From the NCBI GenBank assembly GCA_011390365.1, contig JAABSM010000003.1, positions 1 to 64,000 on the forward strand: a stretch of DNA of 64,000 bases, written 5' to 3'. Within the stretch, counting starts at the first letter, position 1. Every line of letters begins with the position of its first letter. A program made the translations under genes and the position numbers. This document shows positions 26,044-35,196 of this stretch, piece after piece. Source of the stretch: Gammaproteobacteria bacterium. Its GTDB lineage: Bacteria; Pseudomonadota; Gammaproteobacteria; Chromatiales; Chromatiaceae. The notes beneath the pieces were generated by a model, which saw nothing but the letters and a program-made list of their open reading frames with translations, was not told the DNA's origin and did no database searches.

Positions 26044-27309
26044 ATGGACATCATCTCAGAATGGGGTTTCGTTTTTATTACAATGGCCGTGATCTTCGGC
26101 CTTTACATGACCTGGGGGATCGGCGCCAACGACGTCGCCAACGCCATGGGCACTTCGGTGGGTTCCGGGGCGATTACCGTCAAGCAGGCGATCATCATCG
26201 CCGCCATCTTTGAATTCGCCGGCGCATTTCTCGCGGGCGGCAATGTTACCTCCACCATCCGCAAGGGGATCATCGACTCATCGAGCATTACCGGGACGCC
26301 GGAGATCCTGGTCTACGGCATGCTCGCGGCATTGCTGGCGGCGGCGATCTGGCTGATGGTCGCCTCCATGCGCGGCTGGCCGGTTTCGACCACCCACACT
26401 ATCGTCGGCGCCATCGTCGGCTTCGCGGTCGCGGGTATCGGCATGGATGCGGTGCAGTGGGGCAAGATCGGCGGCATCGTCGCCAGTTGGATCGTCTCAC
26501 CGCTGATCGGCGGCGCCATTGCGCTGTTGCTGATGTTAAGCGTGCGCAAGCTGGTCCTGAATACCGAAAACCCCTTCCAGAAGGCCCAGGTGTGGGCGCC
26601 GGTGTATGTGTTTCTGGTAGGCTGGATCGTTTCTCTCGTTACCCTGTTCAAGGGGCTCAAGCACCTTAAGCTGGAACTATCCACGGCCGAGAGCTTCATC
26701 TATGCCACCATCATCGGCATCATTTGCGCCGCCATCGGCAAGATGATGATCAACAAGGTCAAGATCGACGAAAAGGCGGATCGGGACTTCCACTACGCCA
26801 GCGTCGAGAAGGTCTTCACCCCGCTGATGATCTTCACCGCCTGCGCCATGGCCTTCGCTCACGGCTCCAACGACGTGGCCAACGGCATCGGCCCGATGGC
26901 GGCGGTCTACTCCACCGTCCAGTCCGGCGGCGAGGTGGGACAGAAGGCGGGGCTGCCGATCTGGATCCTGGCCCTCGGCGGCATCGGTATCGTGGTCGGT
27001 CTCGCCACCATGGGCTACAAGGTGATGCAGACCATCGGCACCAAGATCACCGAGCTGACCCCCACCCGCGGCTATTGCGCGACCCTGGCGGCGGCCACCA
27101 CCGTGGTGCTCGCCTCCAAGACCGGGTTGCCCGTCTCCACCACCCAGATCGCCGTCGGTTGCGTAATGGGCGTTGGCCTGGCGCGTGGTGTCGGCGCGCT
27201 GGATCTGCGGGTGATCGGCGGCATTGTCCTCTCCTGGCTCATCACCCTGCCCGCGGGCGCTTTGCTGGCGGCGATCTTCTTTTTCATCTTCAAGGGGATC
27301 TTCAGCTGA
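26044..27309 (+). CDS. pit: Low-affinity inorganic phosphate transporter (Pit family)
   Basis: This 421-residue inner-membrane carrier of the PiT family has two signature repeats: GANDVANAMGTSVGSGA near residue 28 and GSNDVANGIGPMAAV near residue 278. Each is followed by a PVSTTHT / PVSTTQI motif, reflecting the duplicated fold. It has about ten hydrophobic helices. Pit proteins move phosphate, usually as a metal-phosphate complex, with protons or sodium. It is preceded by the DUF47 gene and followed after 18 nt by the CHAD gene, so the three are probably cotranscribed. Confidence 0.95.
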   Translation: MDIISEWGFVFITMAVIFGLYMTWGIGANDVANAMGTSVGSGAITVKQAIIIAAIFEFAGAFLAGGNVTSTIRKGIIDSSSITGTPEILVYGMLAALLAAAIWLMVASMRGWPVSTTHTIVGAIVGFAVAGIGMDAVQWGKIGGIVASWIVSPLIGGAIALLLMLSVRKLVLNTENPFQKAQVWAPVYVFLVGWIVSLVTLFKGLKHLKLELSTAESFIYATIIGIICAAIGKMMINKVKIDEKADRDFHYASVEKVFTPLMIFTACAMAFAHGSNDVANGIGPMAAVYSTVQSGGEVGQKAGLPIWILALGGIGIVVGLATMGYKVMQTIGTKITELTPTRGYCATLAAATTVVLASKTGLPVSTTQIAVGCVMGVGLARGVGALDLRVIGGIVLSWLITLPAGALLAAIFFFIFKGIFS

Positions 27310-27327
27310 TCCCGGAAGGTTTCACAG

Positions 27328-28677
27328 ATGCTGGCGCATAACCCATTGATCGCATATCCCCGTGCCGAGGCGCTCGCCAAACTGGCCAACCGCCTCGGCA
27401 AGCAGGGCTACAAGCTCAGGGAGGACCGCGAAACGGGGCGCCGGTACTATCTGGATACCTTCGACTGGCGCCTCTATCGCCGCGGTCTGGTGCTGGAGGG
27501 CTGGGGCGCGCCCGGCGATTTTGCCTTTCTCCTGCGCGAGTTGCGCAGCGAGCGTCTGATGCCGCCCCATGGCGCCATTCATGTCAAGCAGCCGGATTAT
27601 GTCCTCTACTTGGCCGGAAAGCGCAACAAGGGTGAAAAACGGTTGCGCCGGCGGTTGGAGAAGATCCTCGACACGCCGCCGCTGGAGCAGGACCCCCTGA
27701 GCGAGGCGCTACGCCATCTCGGCAAAGAGCCCCATCGCTACGACGGTCGTCCGTTGTTCGATATCGTCGCGGATGCGCCGGCCCACGGCGTACTGCGGGA
27801 GATCCTCGGCGTCTATCTGCAACGGGTTCAGGGTAATGTTGAGGGGGTGTGCGGCAGTCAGGATCCGGAGCTCCTGCGGGAATTCATGGTCGCCTCGCGA
27901 CGCATCCTGTGCCTGCTCAATCGTCTGCCGGTATTTGACCTCCCCCGCGTCAGGCTGATTCGTCAGGATCTCGCCTGGATCGACGGCATGGCCGCGCCGG
28001 TGCGGGACCTGGATATCTATCTGGAGCTGTTCGACGAATTCGCCGCCGCCGTCGAGGGGCGGGATCAGACCCTGTTGCGACCGCTGCTTGCGTTTCATCG
28101 GCAGGCTCGGCGCAAGGGCATCCAATCCATGGGCATCGCCTTGCGCAGTCCCCGCTTCAAGCGCACCATCAGCGGCTTGGCCGAGATCCTGGCGGGGCGG
28201 GGTGACGCCAACCTCTCGCCCCTGGCCAGACGCCCCATTCGACGGGTCGCCGGGCGGGCGATCGCGGGGCTCCTCGACGAGATCCATGAGCGCGGCGAAA
28301 ATGTTACCATCGAGAGCCGTCCCGACGAGGTCTTCGCCCTGTTCGAGAGCGCCAAGCGGCTCGGTTACCAACTGGAGCTGTTCGGCCGCCTCTACGACGC
28401 CGCTGTGATCTCGCCCCTGCACAAGGAGCACCGAGCCCTGATGAAGTCCCTGATCGAGTTTCGTCTCGCCCACCTCCAGCACGAGGCGCTGCACCACTTC
28501 AAGCGACGGATTCGCCGCGAACAGCGGGTCGTGCCCATCGCCTTCGACGACATTCATCGCCTGATCGCCGATCGGGCAATGGCGCGGGAGCGGGCGCGAC
28601 GCAAGTGCGCGAAACGCTTCATCGCCTTTGACAAGCGGGTCGCCGTCAGCGCCTGCCGGAAGGCCTTCGAGGGTTGA
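27328..28677 (+). CDS. CYTH-like/CHAD domain protein
   Basis: This 449-residue cytoplasmic protein has an N-terminal part (about 25-110) resembling a degenerate CYTH fold (YYLDTFDWRLYRRGLVLEGW, then HVKQPDYVLYLAGK). The C-terminal CHAD domain (about 160-449) is rich in Arg, Lys and His (VASRRILCLLNRL, DLDIYLELFDEF, RRKGIQSM, HLQHEALHHFKRRIRRE). CHAD domains are helical bundles shown in other bacteria to bind polyphosphate. The usual ExExK catalytic signature of CYTH is not seen, so phosphatase activity is doubtful. It lies directly after pit and 1 nt before a P-loop NTPase gene, so a link to polyphosphate storage is inferred. Confidence 0.85.
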   Translation: MLAHNPLIAYPRAEALAKLANRLGKQGYKLREDRETGRRYYLDTFDWRLYRRGLVLEGWGAPGDFAFLLRELRSERLMPPHGAIHVKQPDYVLYLAGKRNKGEKRLRRRLEKILDTPPLEQDPLSEALRHLGKEPHRYDGRPLFDIVADAPAHGVLREILGVYLQRVQGNVEGVCGSQDPELLREFMVASRRILCLLNRLPVFDLPRVRLIRQDLAWIDGMAAPVRDLDIYLELFDEFAAAVEGRDQTLLRPLLAFHRQARRKGIQSMGIALRSPRFKRTISGLAEILAGRGDANLSPLARRPIRRVAGRAIAGLLDEIHERGENVTIESRPDEVFALFESAKRLGYQLELFGRLYDAAVISPLHKEHRALMKSLIEFRLAHLQHEALHHFKRRIRREQRVVPIAFDDIHRLIADRAMARERARRKCAKRFIAFDKRVAVSACRKAFEG

Positions 28678-28678
28678 C

Positions 28679-29338
28679 GTGGGTTTTTTCGAGAACGCCA
28701 TACCCTGCGAATCGCTGCAACAGTTCAAGGGAGTACCCTTCCCCGGGGAGGTCAGCTTCCGCCAGTTGCTGATCACCGGGCCGCCGGGCGCCGGCAAGAG
28801 CACCCTGATCCGCAAGCTGGGGGGGTGGTCGGAGGAGGGGTATGTGAACCTTGCCTTCGATCACTGGTGGCGCCAGCAATCCCTCTCCTTTCGGCCGCGG
28901 GAGATCCACCTCGGCTTCCCCTTCATCGGGCATCGGCAGGCCTTGTCGGTCTTCGATAGGGCCTATGTCGAGGCCGACCCGCCGCCGGAGATCGAGTTTT
29001 CCCGCATTCGCATTCCGCCGCCAAGGCGATTTTTTCTCTCGGTCGACTGGCTGGGTCGCTACGTCTTCGATTTCGTGGTGCCCGAGGCCGAGCGACTCTT
29101 TGAACAGCGCAGCGAAAGGGCGCGTCGCGGCACCCACCCGGTGGACGCGGGCATTACCCTGGAACAGGTGAGCCTGGATGTCGCCCTCTATCAGGAAGTC
29201 GCCGCCTATTTGAAACTGCGTGGCATGCGGGTCTACTTGCGGCGCGGCTCGGATCTGCCGCCGCTACGGGTGGTTGGCGCGGAAAAGAATACTTGGGAGA
29301 CCCTTGCCCGCGAGGGTGATCGTCCCTCGTCAGAATAA
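28679..29338 (+). CDS. Small P-loop NTPase paired with a PPP-type phosphatase
   Basis: This 219-residue protein uses a GTG start 1 nt after the CHAD stop, with GAGGG upstream. A Walker A ITGPPGAGKST sits near residue 42 and a possible Asp-rich second motif is FLSVDWLGRYVFD. The tail contains VDAGITLEQVSLDVALYQEVAAYLKLRGMRVYLRRG. The fold resembles small nucleoside or substrate kinases, but no family is recognised. It is wedged between the CHAD and PPP phosphatase genes (17 nt to the next start). A kinase whose product is reversed by the phosphatase is possible; this is inference. Confidence 0.7.
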   Translation: MGFFENAIPCESLQQFKGVPFPGEVSFRQLLITGPPGAGKSTLIRKLGGWSEEGYVNLAFDHWWRQQSLSFRPREIHLGFPFIGHRQALSVFDRAYVEADPPPEIEFSRIRIPPPRRFFLSVDWLGRYVFDFVVPEAERLFEQRSERARRGTHPVDAGITLEQVSLDVALYQEVAAYLKLRGMRVYLRRGSDLPPLRVVGAEKNTWETLAREGDRPSSE

Positions 29339-29355
29339 ACGGACGGAAACAGGTT

Positions 29356-30810
29356 ATGGTTAAAGAAGTCCTGCTCAAACCCAAGGTGAGTCTCGTCAAA
29401 CGGCTGATGGACTCCCTCGCCGATCTGGAACAGTGCGAAGAGGTAGAGCTGGGCGAGGCCTACAAGCTGACCAAAAAGAAGGTCCGCATTCCGGTCAAGG
29501 CGTACCCGTTGCAACTCTTCATGGCGCCGGAAGGGCGACCGCTGCATCTCTTTCCGGAACAGTCTCTGGGCGCGCCGAAGAGCGCGACCGGCGACTTCAT
29601 CCTCTTCGACCCGAGCAATTTTTTCAGCGGCCTCGCCGGGTTTGTCCGCCTGGGTGTGGGCGAGGAGGTGATCCTTGGCGAAGCGGAGGCGCGCCAGCAG
29701 GCGCTGTTGGAAGGCGAGACGATCCCGCCCCAATATCGCTTGCGCATTCGCAACAAGGACGGCGCGATGGTCTTCAAGAGCCTTTCGGACAGGCCCGCCG
29801 CCTGCATCTATCCGCTGGTCAAGAAGAAAGAGATCAACGAAGTCCTGATCCATCGGCGTCGCCGTCTGCGCCGTCTGCGCAAGTTGCTCGGCGACAAGAT
29901 CCGCCCGTTGCCTCGGGATGACGCGCTGAAGACGATTCGGGCGGTCAACGCCCTGATGGAGCGGGAGCCGCGTCGCCCCCTCGACGGCAAAGGCCGCCCG
30001 GGCGGTGTGGTGGAACTCCCCGCCGACATGGCCGCGGTGGTGCTCGGGGATCTCCATGGCAAGGTCGATAACCTGTTGTCGGTGCTCTCCCACGGCGGCG
30101 TACTGGATGCCCTGGAGCAACGCAAGGCCTGCCTGCTGCTGCTGGGGGACGCGGTTCACTGTGAAGAGCCGGGCCGCTACGACAAGATGGGCGGCTCGTT
30201 GCTGATCATGGACCTGATCTTTCGTCTCAAACTCGCCTTTCCCGACCAGATCTTCTACCTGCGCGGCAACCACGACGGCTTCTCCGAAGAGATCGCCAAA
30301 GGGGGCGTACCCCAGGGCCAGTTGTGGGAAAAGAGGCTGCGCAAGAGCCGGGGCGAGGCCTATCGGGACGAAATGGCCCGCTACTACGCAAACCTGCCCT
30401 ATATCGCCGTCTCACCCCGCATGGCCGCCTGTCACGCCGCGCCGCCGGTGTCATCCAAGGTCGACCGTCAGGCGCTGATCGATGTGCGCGATAACCGCAA
30501 GCTCATCAACGAGCTGAATAACAACCGCCTGTATCGCCCCCACCGTCCCGGCGGTTACAGCAAGGGCGACGTCAAGCGCCTGCGCAAGCTCTTCGGGCTC
30601 GAAGAGGGCGCCCCCTTCGTGGTCGGCCATACCCCCATCACCCACGACGAAACCCTGTGGGAGAACGTCGGCCACATCAACCGCCACTTCGTCGTCTACA
30701 GCGCCGATCGGGATTATGTGGGAACCCTGATGGAACTCGACGGCAAACTCCACCCGCTGTTGATTCGGGTCGAACCGGTCTCCTCGATCATCAATCACAT
30801 GCCGCACTGA
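29356..30810 (+). CDS. PPP-family metallophosphatase with N-terminal extension
   Basis: This 484-residue protein has an N-terminal region of about 220 residues of unknown fold and a C-terminal calcineurin-like phosphoesterase domain. Metal-site motifs are in order: GDLHGKVDN (about 232), GDAVHCEEPG in place of the usual GDxVDRG, GNHDG, CHAAPP and VVGHTP. The HxxG variant at the second motif departs from classical Ser/Thr phosphatases, so substrate may not be phosphoprotein. No signal peptide is present. It is the fifth gene of a compact run (DUF47, pit, CHAD, NTPase, phosphatase), which suggests a role in phosphate or polyphosphate handling. Confidence 0.8.
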   Translation: MVKEVLLKPKVSLVKRLMDSLADLEQCEEVELGEAYKLTKKKVRIPVKAYPLQLFMAPEGRPLHLFPEQSLGAPKSATGDFILFDPSNFFSGLAGFVRLGVGEEVILGEAEARQQALLEGETIPPQYRLRIRNKDGAMVFKSLSDRPAACIYPLVKKKEINEVLIHRRRRLRRLRKLLGDKIRPLPRDDALKTIRAVNALMEREPRRPLDGKGRPGGVVELPADMAAVVLGDLHGKVDNLLSVLSHGGVLDALEQRKACLLLLGDAVHCEEPGRYDKMGGSLLIMDLIFRLKLAFPDQIFYLRGNHDGFSEEIAKGGVPQGQLWEKRLRKSRGEAYRDEMARYYANLPYIAVSPRMAACHAAPPVSSKVDRQALIDVRDNRKLINELNNNRLYRPHRPGGYSKGDVKRLRKLFGLEEGAPFVVGHTPITHDETLWENVGHINRHFVVYSADRDYVGTLMELDGKLHPLLIRVEPVSSIINHMPH

Positions 30811-31152
30811 TGAGGTTTTATCGGCGGGATCAACTGGATTGGAAGCAAGTGAATCGGGCTCAGGGGTGCCAGTCCTTCGAGGAATGGCACTCCTCATGGC
30901 GATTGCAGAGAAGAATTTTTGACAGGATTAACAGGATTTACAGGATGGACGGGGTGCGGCCTGGAGTTTCGTAGCATCTTGGCCGGGATGGGGTTTGGCG
31001 GAATCTGGGCCAGTCGGGAGTTGAACTCCCGGCCGGCCCAGGGTTGTTTCGGTGGAATAAGCGTTAGAACTCACTATGCACAATAGTAAAAATACAAAAT
31101 AAATCAGGTAAAAGCCTGTTGATCCTGTCCATTAAACGCGTTTCAATAGGGG
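30811..31152. other. Gene-free region with palindromic repeat fragments
   Basis: No gene is seen. At 30866-30898 lies a degenerate palindrome GTGCCAGTCC-TTCGA-GGAATGGCAC, related to the AGGACTGCCAGTCC repeats at 52009, 53955 and 54981. At 30916-30945 is a GACAGGATTAACAGGATTTACAGGAT unit. A partial inverted partner, GCCTGTTGATCCTGTC, lies at 31114-31129, so the segment between may be a repeat-bounded insertion. Confidence 0.6.
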
Positions 31153-31416
31153 CTATTTCAACTCCGAACGCAGCTTCTTCAGCAGCTTCAACCCCTTCTG
31201 ACGCTGCGCCTTGACCACCTCCAGGCGCTTTTCCAGCTCCTCTTCCTTCTTGTCGCTCAGCTGCTTTTTCAGCGCCTTCTGGGACTCCTTGAGTTTCTTC
31301 AAGGTGTCTTCCAGGCACTCCACCTTCTCCTGCTTCTTGAAGTATTCGTCGCTCAGGCAGAGCTTGATCTTGCGGATCCGTTTGGCGATTTTTTTTATGG
31401 CTTTGAGCTGGGACAT
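31153..31416 (-). CDS. Small basic coiled-coil protein
   Basis: This 87-residue protein consists almost entirely of Lys, Glu, Leu and Arg in heptad-like order, predicted to be one long helix or coiled coil (LKAIKKIAKRIRKIK at the N-terminus, KLLKKLRSELK at the end). Net charge is strongly positive. No domain is recognised. There is no clear ribosome binding site, which lowers confidence. The gene lies 160 bp beyond the 3' end of the leftward Na/Pi cotransporter gene, in the same direction. A nucleic-acid- or polyphosphate-binding role is conceivable from charge alone. Confidence 0.6.
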   Translation of the reverse strand: MSQLKAIKKIAKRIRKIKLCLSDEYFKKQEKVECLEDTLKKLKESQKALKKQLSDKKEEELEKRLEVVKAQRQKGLKLLKKLRSELK

Positions 31417-31576
31417 GGTCTTGACTCGCTTGGGAGGGGTAGGTCGCCTCTCCGTCGCGCCGCTAGCGGGCGGTGGAGAGGGGTTTGGCGTTCACGGCAC
31501 TGTAACCATAGGCCAAGCGCGAGGCGGGCGCAAGCCTCCCGACGACGCGGGAGGAACTGGCGGCCGGTGGACGGGA

Positions 31577-33373
31577 TCAGTCGCGGGCGCTGAGCAGCTT
31601 CTCGATATCCTCCTCGTCGAGGGCCAGTTCCGATTGTATGCCCCGTTGGGTGGGTGAGATCTCCTGCACCGCGATGCGGGCGATGTTGATCAACTTGCGG
31701 CTGATCTCGTAGGCGAAGGCGCTGTCGTTCATCAGCGACGTGGCCATTTCGTTGGAGATCAGGCCGTCCCGGATCAGACGATCGAGGGTGCCGTTGGAGA
31801 GGATGTCGCGCTGCTCGATCTTGACCAGAAAGCGATCCATCTCCAGCGCCATATCCTCGGGGTGTTCGTCGAGCTGATGCATGGCGCGCAGGATCTCGGC
31901 GATCTGGGCGCGGATGATGTTGTACTCGCGCCGGATATGCGGATTGTCCGATTGCATGAAACGGGTGACATTGACTTGCAGGTCCTGGATGTCCTTGATC
32001 GCCTCGACGATATCCCGATTCGCCAGCTTGATCTGGTAGAGGGCGCCGACCTGGTCCGGGTCCATGCGCGCCTGGGCGCGGGTGGCGTAGTCGATGATGG
32101 CGCTGTAGACCCCCTTGATGCGACGTTGGTAGAGCGCCCGGATATCCACCTTCAAGTCGGCCCGTGACTTGTCCGCCACCTCTTCCAGATCCCGCTCCGA
32201 GAGGATGTCATGGCGGTGCAGGTTGAGGCCGTGGGCGATGATCTCGAAGGCGTTCTGAAACAGGTGATGGGTCTCCAGCATGATCGCCTTCAGCGCGGTG
32301 TCGGGGAACTCCAGCGCGGCATCGTTCAGGTAATGGGGCTGGGAGATGTTCTCCGGCTTGGCGTGGATTACCGACTCCAGCAATACCACCAGCTTGCCGA
32401 TGAAGGGTACCATCACCACCACCCCGACCACGTTGAAGATAGTGTGAAAGACGGCCAGCTTGAGGGTGTAGTCATCGGCGGCGATACCGGTCATCCTGCT
32501 GATGCCGTCCACCGCCCAGGTCATTTGATGAATGAAGCCGATGGCGATCAGGCCGGTGATGACGTTGAAGATGAGGTGGGCGGCGGCCAGTCGCTTGCCC
32601 TGCTCGTTGGCGCTCAGGGCGCCGAGGATGGCGGTGATGGTGGTGCCGATGTTGGCGCCAATGGCCAGCGCCAGGCCGTTTTCATAGGTGATCTGGCCGG
32701 CGGCGAGGGCGGTGATGATCAGCACCAGGGTGGCGTGGCTCGACTGCATCACCACCGTGGCGAAGGTGCCGATGCCCACGAACACGAACAGCCCGGCGTA
32801 GCCGGTCATGGCGTACTCGGTCAGGTCGATGGTGTCCTTGAACGACTCGAAGCCCACTTTCATGTGGTGGATGCCGAGAAAGAGAAAGCCCAGCCCCGCC
32901 AGGATGTAACCGATCCCCTTCAGGTTCTTGCTCTTCTGGAACAGCAGGATCACCCCGAACACCAGCATCGGCATGGCGTAGGCGGAGATCTTCACCTTCA
33001 GCCCCAGCCCGGCCACCAGCCAGGCGCCGGTGGTGGTGCCGATATTGGCGCCGAAGATGATGCCAATGCCCGCCGCCAGGGTAATCAGCCCGGCGCTCAG
33101 GAAGGAGATGGTGATCACCGATACCAGCGAACTCGACTGCATCAGGGTGGTGGAGATGATGCCGAAGTTGAGGCTCTTCCACAGGCTGCTGGTGGAGCGC
33201 TTGAGGAAACGCTCCAGCACGCCACCGGTAAAGGCGCGAAAACCCTCCTCCAGCGAGAGCATGCCGAACAGGAAGATAGCGACGCCGGCGGAGATCTCCT
33301 TGAAGTCCGGACTCAGCCAGAAACCATAGGCGAGAATGGCGAAGATGACGGGAAGCAGTATCTTGCGAAGCAT
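31577..33373 (-). CDS. Na/Pi cotransporter-family protein with PhoU-like tail (copy 1)
   Basis: This 598-residue membrane protein belongs to the NptA/YjbB-like family. Two inverted repeats carry the QSSS-type signatures (TTLMQSSSLVSV and TVVMQSSHATLV) and GANIGTT motifs (twice). About eight to ten hydrophobic helices occupy residues 1-335. The C-terminal 250 residues are soluble and helical, PhoU-like (ETHHLFQNAFEIIAHGLN and similar). Homologues transport phosphate with sodium or export it; direction cannot be told from sequence. The second signature reads QSSH rather than QSSS. A paralogue lies at 37702. A candidate promoter is described at 33411. Confidence 0.9.
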   Translation of the reverse strand: MLRKILLPVIFAILAYGFWLSPDFKEISAGVAIFLFGMLSLEEGFRAFTGGVLERFLKRSTSSLWKSLNFGIISTTLMQSSSLVSVITISFLSAGLITLAAGIGIIFGANIGTTTGAWLVAGLGLKVKISAYAMPMLVFGVILLFQKSKNLKGIGYILAGLGFLFLGIHHMKVGFESFKDTIDLTEYAMTGYAGLFVFVGIGTFATVVMQSSHATLVLIITALAAGQITYENGLALAIGANIGTTITAILGALSANEQGKRLAAAHLIFNVITGLIAIGFIHQMTWAVDGISRMTGIAADDYTLKLAVFHTIFNVVGVVVMVPFIGKLVVLLESVIHAKPENISQPHYLNDAALEFPDTALKAIMLETHHLFQNAFEIIAHGLNLHRHDILSERDLEEVADKSRADLKVDIRALYQRRIKGVYSAIIDYATRAQARMDPDQVGALYQIKLANRDIVEAIKDIQDLQVNVTRFMQSDNPHIRREYNIIRAQIAEILRAMHQLDEHPEDMALEMDRFLVKIEQRDILSNGTLDRLIRDGLISNEMATSLMNDSAFAYEISRKLINIARIAVQEISPTQRGIQSELALDEEDIEKLLSARD

Positions 33374-33410
33374 GGTAGATGGCCGGAAATGTTGGTTGCG
33401 AGTGTCTCCA

Positions 33411-33439
33411 AGTGTAACGGATATTGCGCAATGTTACAA
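33411..33439 (-). promoter_or_regulatory. Candidate promoter for the leftward Na/Pi cotransporter gene
   Basis: Read leftward, TTGTAA (33439-33434) and TACACT (33416-33411) are 17 nt apart and end 38 nt before the start codon. The spacer contains a TTGCGCAA palindrome. The 344-bp region 33374-33717 between this gene and the rightward CNNM gene is AT-rich at 33430-33500 and holds no other gene. Confidence 0.4.
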
Positions 33440-33717
33440 AACAATGACAAATCATTTTTGTTTTATAGAATAATTAGATCTTCTGTAAAAATAGTGAGTT
33501 ACCAGCGGTGCTCTTGGCTCGGCAGGGTGCGGTAGGGGGCGGCGGCAAGATAAATATGACATCCGGATGACGCTGTTTTCATGGTCTTGTGTTGTCGTAC
33601 GTCAACGAAAACCGAGGCCGGGCATGTTATGGTGACGCCTGTCGAAGGGTATTCCCACCGCCCCAGGGCTGTACTCCAAGCGGGGGCGCATCGCTCATTG
33701 ACCGGGGGGAGTCACGA

Positions 33718-35196
33718 ATGGAGGAGTGGCGGATGATACTGGAGGGGCTGGCGCCGGCCGCGGAAGAGCTGGAGCTATGGCTGCGCATGCTGTTTCAGGT
33801 GGTCCTGCTGGTCGCCTCGGCGGCCTTTTCCGGTTCCGAGACGGCGCTCTTCTCCCTCAGTCGCATCGACCTGCAGAAATTGCGCCACAGCCGCAACCCC
33901 CACTCCGAACGCATCCACGCCCTGCTTGACGAGCCGCGGCGGCTGATCATCTCCATCCTGTGCGGCAACGAGCTGGTCAACATCGCCTCCGCCGCCAACA
34001 TGGCGGCGATCCTGCTGCTGGTGTTCGGCAACGAGAATATCGGCTGGATCAACATCCTCATCATGGTGCCGCTGCTGCTGCTGATCGGCGAGGTGACCCC
34101 CAAGACGGTGGCGGTGACCTTCCCCCTCAAGTTCTCCACCGGCATCTCGGCGCGCATCCTGCCGCGCTGGATCGTCCTGATCACGCCGCTGCGAGAGGCG
34201 GTGCGGCTGGTCGCCGATCGCATTACCACCTGGGTGGTGGGGGACGTGGTCAATCGCGAGAACATCCTCCAGCCCGACGAGTTGCGCACCCTGCTCGAAG
34301 AGGGAGTCGAGGTGGGCGTGGTGGATGCTACTGAACGGGTGCTGATCGATAACGTGCTGGAGGCCTCGGAGACCGAGATCTACCGCATCATGACCCCCGG
34401 GCCTCGTGTTCAGTTTCTCGACGCCGACCTGCCGGTGCCCGAGATCATCGAGCGTTTTCGCCAATATCGCCACCCTCGCATCCCGGTCTACCAGGGACAT
34501 TGGGACAACGTCATCGGCTTCATCCACTCCGAAGATATCCTGCGTCTTGTTCGCGGCGGCGGCGACCTCTCCATGGTCACCCTCGACATGATCATCAAGC
34601 CCGCCCATTTCGTGCCGCCGACCAAGAAGGTGGACGAGATGTTCGACTACTTTCAATCCCATAATACAAGAGTGGCCATTGTGCTGGGGGAGTACGGCGA
34701 GGTGCTGGGTGTGGTGACGGTCAAGGACGTGCTCAGTTTCATGTTCGGCGAGATCTCCGGCAACCTGGAGGAGTACGACTACGAGGCCGGCGACGGCGGC
34801 ACCCGTTTCATCGTGCCGGGGGAGATGCGTCTGACCGATTTCTACAACCTGAGCAACTTCGATCTGGAGGACCCGGTGATGAGCACCATCGGCGGCGTCG
34901 CCTTCCGTCTCTTCGATGGCCTGCCCAAGGTCGGTGATAAGGTCAGCCACGAAGGCTACCAATTCACCGCGATAGAGGTCGCCGGGCTGCGCATCAGTCG
35001 TCTGGAGGTTCGCAAGATCACCGCCGATGACGAACGCAATGAGAGCGAGCCCCAACCATCCCCCCCTGAAGCCCCCGCGCAAGAGGAGGCTGAAGCCAGC
35101 GACGAGGGGCGGCAAGATCACGATCGGGATGAAGGCAGTGCGGACACGCCCGCGCCCCTACCTCAAGAGCCCGCCGAAACCAAGGAGAAATCGTAA
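33718..35196 (+). CDS. CNNM/CorC-type transporter (copy 1)
   Basis: This 492-residue protein has an N-terminal CNNM (DUF21) membrane domain (about 20-200, with AFSGSETALFSLS and a GEVTPKTVA motif). A CBS pair follows (about 215-340, RIMTPGPRVQFLDAD, then GVVTVKDVLSFM), then a CorC_HlyC domain (about 355-435) and a disordered Pro/Glu-rich tail. Family members move Mg2+ (efflux or sodium exchange) and sense nucleotides through CBS. A second in-frame ATG 15 nt downstream is an alternative start. The stop shares one base with the start of a paralogous gene (TAATG), so the two are coupled and may form a heterodimer. Confidence 0.9.
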   Translation: MEEWRMILEGLAPAAEELELWLRMLFQVVLLVASAAFSGSETALFSLSRIDLQKLRHSRNPHSERIHALLDEPRRLIISILCGNELVNIASAANMAAILLLVFGNENIGWINILIMVPLLLLIGEVTPKTVAVTFPLKFSTGISARILPRWIVLITPLREAVRLVADRITTWVVGDVVNRENILQPDELRTLLEEGVEVGVVDATERVLIDNVLEASETEIYRIMTPGPRVQFLDADLPVPEIIERFRQYRHPRIPVYQGHWDNVIGFIHSEDILRLVRGGGDLSMVTLDMIIKPAHFVPPTKKVDEMFDYFQSHNTRVAIVLGEYGEVLGVVTVKDVLSFMFGEISGNLEEYDYEAGDGGTRFIVPGEMRLTDFYNLSNFDLEDPVMSTIGGVAFRLFDGLPKVGDKVSHEGYQFTAIEVAGLRISRLEVRKITADDERNESEPQPSPPEAPAQEEAEASDEGRQDHDRDEGSADTPAPLPQEPAETKEKS

